Origin: Nocardia rosealba
Lineage (GTDB): Bacteria > Actinomycetota > Actinomycetes > Mycobacteriales > Mycobacteriaceae
Length of the DNA: 64,000 bases
Reading direction: 5' to 3'
Assembly (NCBI RefSeq): GCF_020216065.1
Contig: NZ_JAIWNA010000001.1
Coordinates: 1,333,408 to 1,397,407 of the forward strand
Every line of letters begins with the position of its first letter. Positions within the stretch are counted from its first letter, which is position 1. The notes beneath the pieces are model-generated. The model was not told the origin of the DNA. It ran no database searches and saw nothing but the letters and a program-made list of their open reading frames with translations. A program made the position numbers and the translations under genes. This document shows, piece by piece, positions 57,533 through 64,000 of the stretch.

Positions 57533-58887
57533 CCGCGCCCACCGATCGCCTGGTGGATTTCGTCGGTCTGCTGCGTGAGCACGGCATCTTCGCCGGTCCC
57601 AGCGAGACTGTCGACGCCGCCTCGGCGATCGTCGCACTCGGCATGGATGACACCGCGCGCCTGCGGTCGGGCCTCGCTGCCTGCCTGCTGCGCCGCAACG
57701 GTCAGCGTTCGGTCTTCGACCAGCTCTTCGACCTGTATTTCCTCGGTACCGACCTCCCCGCGCCGCGTTCGAGCGACGACCAGGAGTCCTTGCGCGACCG
57801 CCTGATCGCCACCCTCGTCCAGGGCGCCGATACGGCGGAACTGGCCAGGGAAGCGCTCGACACCTTCGGCGCCTACGGCGGGGCGGGGGAGAGCGCGGGC
57901 CGGGTGACGCAGGCGTCGGGTGCGGGTTGGTCGTCGTATCTGACGATGAAATCTCTACGCCCCGACGAGATTTCCGAACAAGTAGCTCAGACAATGGGCG
58001 GCACAGGGCAATTCGATGCGGCCGTGCACACCATCGAAGCGCGACGCCGCGTCGACCAGTTCCGGACGGCGGTGCAGAATGAGGCCCGCCTGCGCTCGGC
58101 TGAACTGCGCGGCACCGACTACATCGCCCGCCGTGGTGTCGAGAACTCCGCGGACCGAACGGATTTCCTCGGTGCCCGCGAACAGGACCTCGCCGAGATG
58201 CGCAGGCTCGTGCACCCGCTGGCCCGCAAACTCGCCACCCGGTTGGCGGTGCGCCGTAAGAAGGCGGTGCGTGGTCAGATCGATCTGCGCCGCACCCTGC
58301 GCCGTTCGATGGCGACCGGTGGCGTGCCCGTCGACCCGGTGCTGCGCGCCCGCCGCCACGGTCGTCCCGATCTCGTTGTGCTGGCGGATGTTTCGGGCTC
58401 GGTTACCGGGTTCTCAGAGTTCACTCTGCAATTGGTGCAGGCGTTGCAGGACCAGTTCAGCAAGGTCCGCAGTTTCGGTTTCGTCGACACCTGTGCCGAG
58501 ATCACCCATTTCTTCACCCCCGGCGAGCCCCCGCCGTCCGGTTTCGCGCAGAACATCGTGCGCGAGGGTGGGGTGGCGCGGTTCGGGTCGAGCAACTACG
58601 GCGAGGCCTTCCAGGGTTTCGTCGACAGCTATCTCGACGCCCTCGGCCCGCGGACATGCGTCTTGATCCTCGGTGATGCTCGCACCAACCGCACCGACCC
58701 GAATCTGGCTGCGCTGGAAGCGATGTCGGAGCGCGCCAAGGCCGTGTACTGGCTGAATCCGGAGCCGTCGAGTTCGTGGTCGACGGGCGATTCGGCCGCC
58801 GACACCTACACCGACATCGTCACCATGCACGAGTGCCGCAATGTCCGCCAGCTCACCGAGGTGATCTCCCGATTGCTGCCCGCCTGA
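57529..58887 (+). CDS. VWA-domain protein, CoxE type
   Basis: 452 residues. The N-terminal 280 residues are helical and charged (VRRKKAVRGQIDLRRTLRRS just before the VWA). The VWA domain begins DLVVLADVSGSVTGFSEFTL, with the DxSxS metal site intact, and continues through VRSFGFVDTCAEITHFF and CVLILGDARTN. Such proteins pair with MoxR ATPases, as here by overlapping genes. In CO dehydrogenase loci CoxE assists Mo-Cu centre maturation, but no such cluster is visible, so the client is unknown. Convergent with the next gene; the stops abut. Confidence 0.92.
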
Positions 58888-59517
58888 TCAGCGGTACTTC
58901 GTGGTGCCCGCCGGGCCGCGGGAATTGCTGACGAGCTTGGCGAAACATTCGTCGGCCGAGATGGCCATCGCATCGCACCAGGCGTTGGCCGAGTCGGGTT
59001 CGGCGAAGGTGGCACCGGCCAGGGTGACCCACCAACCCCGCAGATCGAAGGTGTTCCACTCGTCGCTCCAGATCAGGCGAGTCCCGGGATACTGCTGACG
59101 CAGCCGCTGATGCTGGGCGAGGATTTCGGTGTTCGTCCAGGTGACAACCCGTCCGTCGACATCGGGCGCGACAAGTCCGGTGCGTTTGGCCGAGATCTGT
59201 GGCACCCATCGTTCGCTCAGATTCGCGCTCACGAACGGCCGGTCGCTGTCGGCGCGGGCGCGCAAGGTGGCGAACGCCGCGGCTTGCGGGTCGACGGCGG
59301 CTTCCGGGGGTGCGTTGGTCGCGGCGATCGTCTGCGCGCTCGGGGGTGGGACGGTTGCTGCCTCGGTGTTCTTGTCGCGTTGCGTGACGACGAAGATGCC
59401 CGCCGCGATCACGCCGACCGCCAGCGCGGCCACGACCACGAGCGTGCCGAGGATCCACGGCCACGGCGACGGGCGGGGCGGATACGGTCCGCCCGGTGGA
59501 TATCCTGGATAGCCCAC
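58888..59517 (-). CDS. Single-pass exported/membrane protein, unknown
   Basis: 209 residues from GTG 59517, preceded by GGAGG. A Pro/Gly/Tyr-rich cytosolic head of about 18 residues precedes the membrane segment ILGTLVVVAALAVGVIAAGI. The outer domain of about 150 residues includes VVTWTNTEILAQHQRLRQQY and RLIWSDEWNTFDLRGWWVTL, with two Cys (NAWCDAM, DECFAKL) near the end. This layout is common in mycolate actinobacteria, but I know no function for it. Confidence 0.78.
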   Translation of the reverse strand: MGYPGYPPGGPYPPRPSPWPWILGTLVVVAALAVGVIAAGIFVVTQRDKNTEAATVPPPSAQTIAATNAPPEAAVDPQAAAFATLRARADSDRPFVSANLSERWVPQISAKRTGLVAPDVDGRVVTWTNTEILAQHQRLRQQYPGTRLIWSDEWNTFDLRGWWVTLAGATFAEPDSANAWCDAMAISADECFAKLVSNSRGPAGTTKYR

Positions 59518-59632
59518 GATCGCCTCCGGCCTCGTGTCACCGGTGCGTCCGTCTCGGGCGCCCGGCCCCGGCCCCTCGATCAGTCTAGAACCGGTCGAAG
59601 GGCCGTCGGGGTTTCGTTGCGCAACCGCATCC

Positions 59633-60073
59633 TCACGCGGTGAGCCGGACGACCGCGTACTCCCGGCCCGCCTTGTCCTGGTATTTGCCGTAGCGCGGCG
59701 CAGCGGTGGTGATCGCCGCCCAGGCGCTCGTCCGCTCGGCACCGGTGAGCACGTGCGGTGTGACCGGAATCGGCTGGTCACCGGGCAGTTCGATGGTCGC
59801 GTGCTCGGGGTGGGCCATCAGGTTGCGGAACCAGTCGGGGTCGCCGTTCTTGCCGCCGGAGGCCACGAGCAGCCACCCGCCCTCGCCGTCGGCGAACCAG
59901 GAGATCGGGGTCTGGCGCGGCTCGCCGCTGCGGCGGCCGACGGTGTGCAGGATGAGCACGTCCATGCCCATGAAGGTGCCGTTGCCGCCACGGATCTTGC
60001 GGTTCATACGGGCGTTCATCTTGTGCTGCATCCAACGGGAGAATCCGCTGTGGGTCTGCTGCTTGGTGCTCAT
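59633..60073 (-). CDS. Deazaflavin (F420)-dependent nitroreductase-family protein
   Basis: 146 residues, split-barrel fold of the Ddn/DUF385 family. ILHTVGRRSGEPRQTPISWF is the family core, followed by GGWLLVASGGKNGDPDWFRN, which shapes the F420 phosphate site, and ATIELPGDQPIPV. The end APRYGKYQDKAGREYAVVRL is typical. Members use reduced F420 to reduce quinones or nitro compounds. GAAAGG precedes the ATG. It lies 32 bases after the AhpD-like gene on the same strand, so the two probably share a transcript and a redox-defence theme. Confidence 0.92.
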   Translation of the reverse strand: MSTKQQTHSGFSRWMQHKMNARMNRKIRGGNGTFMGMDVLILHTVGRRSGEPRQTPISWFADGEGGWLLVASGGKNGDPDWFRNLMAHPEHATIELPGDQPIPVTPHVLTGAERTSAWAAITTAAPRYGKYQDKAGREYAVVRLTA

Positions 60074-60105
60074 GGCAGTGGTCCTTTCGGGTGGTGTGAG
60101 GGGGC

Positions 60106-60561
60106 TCAGCCCCAGGCTCCGGCGATCTGGCGGGTGGTGGCGTTGAGCCGGTTGAACATGTTGGTGATGCCGATCATCAGCACGATGGCGGCGAGCTGGC
60201 GCTCGTCGAAGTAGCTGGCGGCGTGGTCCCAGACCTCGTCGGTGACGGCGTCGGGGCGGTCGGCCATCCGGGTGGCGGCCTCGGCCAGTTCCAGTGCGGC
60301 GCGTTCCTCGTCGCTGAAGTAGGGCGTTTCCCGCCAGGCGACGACGGTGGCGAGGCGCTCCTCGCTGACACCGGCTTTGCGTGCGGTCTTGGTGCCCGCG
60401 TCGACGCAGGAGCTGCAGCCGTTGATCTGGCTGACCCGCAGGTGCACCAGCTCCAGGATCTCGCCCTCCACGCCACCGCTGTTGATCGCGCCGAAGATCT
60501 CCTGGATCGGGCCCATCGCGCCGGTCAGGATCATCGCGGGGTTCTGCATACGGGACTGCAT
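60106..60561 (-). CDS. AhpD/carboxymuconolactone decarboxylase-family protein
   Basis: 151 residues from ATG 60561 after GAGGAGA. The active-site block LVHLRVSQINGCSSCVDAGT has the CxxC pair of AhpD-type peroxidases. However, Gly stands four residues after the second Cys, where AhpD has a proton-relay His, so peroxidase activity may be altered. GEILELVHLRVSQIN holds the upstream Glu. AVVLMIGITN-type end (AIVLMIGITNMFNRLN) is normal. Likely co-transcribed with the F420-type gene and divergent from the NB-ARC regulator. Confidence 0.9.
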   Translation of the reverse strand: MQSRMQNPAMILTGAMGPIQEIFGAINSGGVEGEILELVHLRVSQINGCSSCVDAGTKTARKAGVSEERLATVVAWRETPYFSDEERAALELAEAATRMADRPDAVTDEVWDHAASYFDERQLAAIVLMIGITNMFNRLNATTRQIAGAWG

Positions 60562-60736
60562 GATGTTCTCCTCGGTTTCGCTGCTTTCCGCTGTTCGCGG
60601 TGTGTCTCCATAACAGCCCGCCGCGTGCTTCGAAACGAGGTCTGTGGGACACTCTGGGACAGTGGAAAACGGCTCTGACCTTCGGATTTCCGGCGGGAAA
60701 ATTGTCGTTTCATACCGGGACACGGAGTGCGGAACA

Positions 60737-63208
60737 GTGGTGGTGCAACAGCGGGCATACCCGCAGGACGAGCTGGCCGCGCGGCTGCGCATGCTCCAGG
60801 AGCTTTCCGGGCGCGGGGTGCGGGCGCTGGCGCGCGACACGGGACTGAGTTCGTCGTCGCTGTCGCGCTATCTCAATGGGCAGACCGTGCCGCCGTGGCC
60901 TGCCGTGCTGGAACTGTGCCGCTTGGTGAAGCGCGACCCGCGCCCGCTGCGCCCGCTGTGGGAGCGCGCCAACAACCCGCTGCCCGCCCCACCCAAGACG
61001 AGCCGCCAGGTGGCCCCGCCCAACCTGCCCGCCGAAGCCGTCCCCCCACGCAACGACCTGCCCCGCGACGTCCCCGACTTCACCGGTCGCGAAGAAGCCC
61101 TGGCCGAGGTGCTCGCCGCCGTCCGAACGAACCGGGTGGTGGCCATCGACGGCATGGCCGGTGTCGGCAAATCGTCGCTGGCCGTACACGCCGCACACCA
61201 GCTGACCGCCGAATACCCCGATGCCCAGCTGTATCTCGACCTGCACGGCTTCACCGACGGCCGTCAGCCCCTCGATCCCGACGCCGCCGTGCGCGCGCTG
61301 CTCTCGGCGCTGCGCGTCCCGTCGGAAAAGGTGCCGCAGGACGGCGGAGTCGAACTGCGCGCGGCGTGCTGGCGTTCGGAACTGGCCGGATTGCGGGCGG
61401 TGATCGTGCTCGACAACGCCGCCGACGCCGCCCAGGTGAGCCAATTGCTGCCCGGCGCAGGCGAATCGGTCGCCATCATCACCAGCCGCAACCGCCTGCT
61501 CGAACTCGACGAGGTGCCGCCGGTGACCCTCGACGTGCTCACCCCCGAGGAGAGCGCCGAGCTGCTCGCCCGCGCCAGCGGCGATTCGCGGGGCCCCGAC
61601 GGCAGGCTGGCCAGGGAACCCGAGCAGGCGGCGGAAGTGTTGCGGCTGTGCGGCAATCTGCCCCTGGCCCTGCGGCTCGCGGCAGCCAGATTGCGGCATC
61701 GGCCCGGCTGGTCGGTGGGTATCCTGGTCGAGCGAATGGCCGAAGGCGCAACGGAATTCGACACCGCGTTCGGCATGTCGGTGCGTCAGCTCAATCGCGA
61801 CCAGCGTCGCCTGTTCCGGTTGCTCGGCCTGGTGCCCGGCTCCACCTTCACCGACTACGTCGCCGCGGCGGTGACCGATGTGCCGTTGCGCGCCGCGCGC
61901 GACATGCTCGAGGACCTGCTCGACGCCCACCTCGTGGAGCAACCCGCCGAGGGTCGCTACCGGCTGCACGACCTGGTGCGCAGGCACGCCCGCCAGGCAA
62001 GCACCGAACACGACACCGACGCCGACCGCGAACGGGCAGTGCGCCGCATCCTCGACTACTACGTGCACACCGCGGCCGCCGCCGACGCCGCCATGCCGTT
62101 CCTGTCACCGACCCGTCCCGTGTCGGCCGGTCCCGCCCCGAAAGCGTTGCCGCACTTCCCGAATCGTGACGTCGCCTTCTTCTGGTTCGTCAGCGAGTAC
62201 ACCAATCTGATGGCGGTGTTCTACGCCGCCGTGGAGATCGGCGCCAACGAGCACGTCTGCGAACTGCCACGCTTCCTGCGTACCTTCTTCGCGCGGCGCT
62301 GCGGCACCACCCACCTCAATGCCCTGTTCGAGCAATCCCTCAGCGCCGCACAGCAACTCGGTGATCCGCGCCAGCTGGCCGAAGCCCACAGCGATCTGGG
62401 ATTCGCCCGCTACAACGCCGGCCGCATGGCCGAGGCGGCCGCCGCCTATGCCGCCGCCGCCCCACTGGTCGCCGAGGCGGGCGACCTGCTGCCCCGCGCC
62501 GAACTAACCATGCGCTGCGCCCAATTGCGCTGGGACGAAGGCGATGTCACCGAACCGCTCGAACTGTTCCGCCAGGCCTACGACCTGTACACGCGCAGCG
62601 GCTGTCCGATGAGCGCCGCCGACGCGCTCGCGGGCGAGGCCTGGGCGATGCTGCAGCTCGGCAAACGCGACGAGGCGGCCGACCTGGCCAGACGCGCGCT
62701 CGACATCTCCGCCGACGGCCCGGACCAGCCGCCGTCGCTGCAGGCCCGGATCGCCCTCGGCGTCTCGATCGCCCCCGACGAACCCGACGCGGCCCTGCGG
62801 CATCTGGACAGCGCGCTGACCGCCGCCCGCGCCGACGGTCACAAACACAACGAGGCGTGGTGCCTGAACTGTCGCGGTGTCGCCCTGCGGGAAATGGGCC
62901 GCTACGACGAGGCCCTCGACAGCCACCGCGAGGCCTTCGCCCTGCTCGACGACCTGTTCGAACCGCACTGGAAGATCCACTTCCTCAACGGTTACGCCGA
63001 AACATGCCGACTGGCAGGGCTTTCCGACGAGGCACTACGCCTGTACAACGAAACCCTCGAACTCGCACCACGACTCGGGTACCGGTTCGAGCAGGCCCGA
63101 GCGAACCAGGGCATCGCCGAAGTCCTCGACCACACCGATCCGGCTGCCGCGCAAGAGCATCGCGCGGCAGCCGAGGAGTTGCTGAGCGAACTCAGCCCAT
63201 CGACTTAG
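60737..63208 (+). CDS. HTH - NB-ARC - TPR signalling regulator (AfsR/SARP-like without SARP domain)
   Basis: About 823 residues. A Xre-like helix-turn-helix LAARLRMLQELSGRGVRALA, continuing RDTGLSSSSLSRYLNGQTVP, opens the protein. The NB-ARC ATPase follows: VVAIDGMAGVGKSSLAVHAA, RAVIVLDNAADAAQVSQLLP, AIITSRNRLLE and GNLPLALRLAAARLR. A winged-helix part and about 300 residues of TPR-like helices complete it. STAND-type switch: ligand or partner binding by TPRs probably controls DNA binding. The start is uncertain; GTG 60737, 60740 or 60743 and an earlier GTG at 60662 are possible. It overlaps the dinB gene by 17 bases at the 3' ends. Confidence 0.88.
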   Translation: MVVQQRAYPQDELAARLRMLQELSGRGVRALARDTGLSSSSLSRYLNGQTVPPWPAVLELCRLVKRDPRPLRPLWERANNPLPAPPKTSRQVAPPNLPAEAVPPRNDLPRDVPDFTGREEALAEVLAAVRTNRVVAIDGMAGVGKSSLAVHAAHQLTAEYPDAQLYLDLHGFTDGRQPLDPDAAVRALLSALRVPSEKVPQDGGVELRAACWRSELAGLRAVIVLDNAADAAQVSQLLPGAGESVAIITSRNRLLELDEVPPVTLDVLTPEESAELLARASGDSRGPDGRLAREPEQAAEVLRLCGNLPLALRLAAARLRHRPGWSVGILVERMAEGATEFDTAFGMSVRQLNRDQRRLFRLLGLVPGSTFTDYVAAAVTDVPLRAARDMLEDLLDAHLVEQPAEGRYRLHDLVRRHARQASTEHDTDADRERAVRRILDYYVHTAAAADAAMPFLSPTRPVSAGPAPKALPHFPNRDVAFFWFVSEYTNLMAVFYAAVEIGANEHVCELPRFLRTFFARRCGTTHLNALFEQSLSAAQQLGDPRQLAEAHSDLGFARYNAGRMAEAAAAYAAAAPLVAEAGDLLPRAELTMRCAQLRWDEGDVTEPLELFRQAYDLYTRSGCPMSAADALAGEAWAMLQLGKRDEAADLARRALDISADGPDQPPSLQARIALGVSIAPDEPDAALRHLDSALTAARADGHKHNEAWCLNCRGVALREMGRYDEALDSHREAFALLDDLFEPHWKIHFLNGYAETCRLAGLSDEALRLYNETLELAPRLGYRFEQARANQGIAEVLDHTDPAAAQEHRAAAEELLSELSPST

Positions 63209-63716
63209 CCCCGTCGAGGGCCTCCCGGATGATGTCGGCGTGGCCGGAGTGCTGCGCGGTCTCGGTCATGATGTGCATGAACGTGCGTCGCGCGCTCCAC
63301 CGCCCGCCGGGTTCGAACCAGGGCGCCTCGGGCAGCGGCTGGGTCGCGTTCAGGTCGGGCAGCGTGCGCACCAGTTCATCGGTGCGGGCCGCGACCTGGT
63401 CGTATTCGGCGAGCAGTCCCGCGAGCGTCTCGCCCGGCAGCATGCGGAAGGCATTGCTCCATTCCGCGAGCTGCTCCTCGGTCATCGAGTCGAAACTCGG
63501 GCCCGCCGCGGGGCCATCGACGATGAACTTCGCCCAGTTCGCTTCCACCGCGGCCACGTGTTTGATGAGCCCACCCAGGCACAGTTCGCTCACGGTGGTA
63601 CGCAGCGCGGCCTGTTCGTCGTTGAGGTCGCGCGTGGTGTTGCGCAGGAAGTAGCGGTGCTTGGCCAGCATCTCGAGGAGGTCGGCGCGTTCGGTGTCGA
63701 GCACTGTTTCGGTCAT
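63192..63716 (-). CDS. DinB-family protein (DUF664 type)
   Basis: 174 residues, four-helix bundle. Metal-binding His in LGGLIKHVAAVEANW and in HIMTETAQHSGHADIIREAL, the usual three-His arrangement of the DinB/DUF664 group that includes thiol-dependent transferases. EAPWFEPGGRWSARRTFMHI is typical of the actinobacterial subgroup. It is divergent from a WYL-type regulator over a palindrome. The reaction is unknown. Confidence 0.9.
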   Translation of the reverse strand: MTETVLDTERADLLEMLAKHRYFLRNTTRDLNDEQAALRTTVSELCLGGLIKHVAAVEANWAKFIVDGPAAGPSFDSMTEEQLAEWSNAFRMLPGETLAGLLAEYDQVAARTDELVRTLPDLNATQPLPEAPWFEPGGRWSARRTFMHIMTETAQHSGHADIIREALDGAKSMG

Positions 63717-63735
63717 GAATCCCAAGGTAGAAGGT

Positions 63736-63760
63736 ATTGCGGTCAGTTTCTGTCCGCAAT
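63736..63760. promoter_or_regulatory. Inverted repeat between dinB-type gene and WYL-type regulator
   Basis: Arms ATTGCGG and CCGCAAT, 11 bases apart. It is 20 bases from the dinB start and 18 bases from the regulator ATG, a plausible operator for the regulator. A possible -10 (GATACT) lies 6 bases before that ATG. Confidence 0.55.
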
Positions 63761-63777
63761 GGACGGATACTGGAAAT

Positions 63778-64000
63778 ATGGCTGATACCAGTGCACGCAC
63801 CCTGCGGTTGCTGTCGTTGCTGCAGACCCACCGCTACTGGCCGGGCACCGAACTCGCGGCGCGGCTGAAGGTGTCACCGCGCACCCTGCGCCGCGATATC
63901 GACCGCCTGCGCGACCTGGGCTACCCCGTGGACGCTCGCCCCGGCATCGAGGGCGGTTACCAGCTCGCCGCGGGCGCGGCCATGCCCCCGCTGGTGCTCG
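63778..64000 (+). CDS. YafY/WYL-type transcriptional regulator, truncated by the window edge
   Basis: 74 residues visible. N-terminal HTH_11: ARTLRLLSLLQTHRYWPGTE, continuing LAARLKVSPRTLRRDIDRLR, then DLGYPVDARPGIEGGYQLAA, which is the standard entry to a WYL-domain regulator. The WYL domain itself would lie to the right of the window. Such proteins are repressors or activators with a small-molecule or nucleic-acid ligand. It faces the DinB-type gene, its likely target. Confidence 0.9.
   Translation, partial: MADTSARTLRLLSLLQTHRYWPGTELAARLKVSPRTLRRDIDRLRDLGYPVDARPGIEGGYQLAAGAAMPPLVL

Overview
The window is high-GC actinobacterial DNA, most probably Nocardia or a close mycolate-containing relative. 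The evidence is third-position GC bias throughout, frequent GTG/TTG starts, and a block of genes in the order known from Mycobacterium tuberculosis: iscS, mnmA, the Rv3015c-type protein, ligA, an ACT protein, gatC, gatA, pfkA, gatB, lppZ, a DoxX protein, cfp6 and ilvB-ilvN-ilvC. I see no tRNA, rRNA, CRISPR array or intact insertion sequence.

Layout. (1) 1-4045: two cytochrome P450 genes and a FadD19-type acyl-CoA synthetase, one same-strand unit that probably begins left of the window. (2) 4046-5500: a decayed stretch with the wreckage of a RibD/DHFR-like gene and of an ATP-dependent DNA ligase. (3) 5502-11175: sulfur transfer, tRNA thiolation and replication ligase (iscS, mnmA, MetE-like, ligA). 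(4) 11192-17471: a small secreted protein, a class II UvrA-like ATPase, two tiny ORFs encoding a recurrent octapeptide, a divergent AAA ATPase, GNAT and ACT proteins. (5) 17686-19466: gatCA, ended by a strong terminator. (6) 19594-20818: an SRPBCC protein under a KstR-type operator and a secreted phospholipase A2-like protein. (7) 20985-36094: a signalling island with two NarL-type two-component systems, two large receptor-type Ser/Thr kinases, a MacB-type ABC exporter and a beta-lactamase-fold lipoprotein. (8) 36163-44445: fdhD, a second beta-lactamase-fold lipoprotein, pfkA, an alpha/beta-hydrolase lipoprotein, gatB, lppZ and doxX. (9) 44536-46759: a divergent marR/MFS efflux pair with a clear operator. 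(10) 46815-53658: branched-chain amino-acid synthesis (ilvD; ilvB-ilvN-ilvC behind an attenuator). (11) 53793-64000: accessory genes, including DUF2252, TetR and membrane proteins, a MoxR/VWA pair, an F420-type nitroreductase homologue, an AhpD-like protein, an NB-ARC/TPR regulator, a DinB protein and a truncated WYL-type regulator.

How the genes work together. GatC, GatA and GatB form the amidotransferase for Gln-tRNA(Gln)/Asn-tRNA(Asn), with gatB displaced from gatCA. IscS supplies persulfide sulfur to MnmA. IlvB, IlvN, IlvC and IlvD are four consecutive activities of the valine/isoleucine pathway. The two histidine kinases each sit directly before their response regulators; the second system faces an ABC exporter operon across a perfect palindrome and is followed after 43 bases by a Ser/Thr kinase.

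The most unusual observations are: a recurrent M(A/G)NSPGTG mini-ORF whose copies differ almost only at synonymous positions; an ilvBNC attenuator whose leader peptide appears to be leaderless; a 27-codon ORF that bridges ilvB and ilvN exactly; a KstR box over the -10 of an SRPBCC gene; and many start codons lying 6-8 bases after a TANNNT -10 element, which suggests leaderless transcripts.
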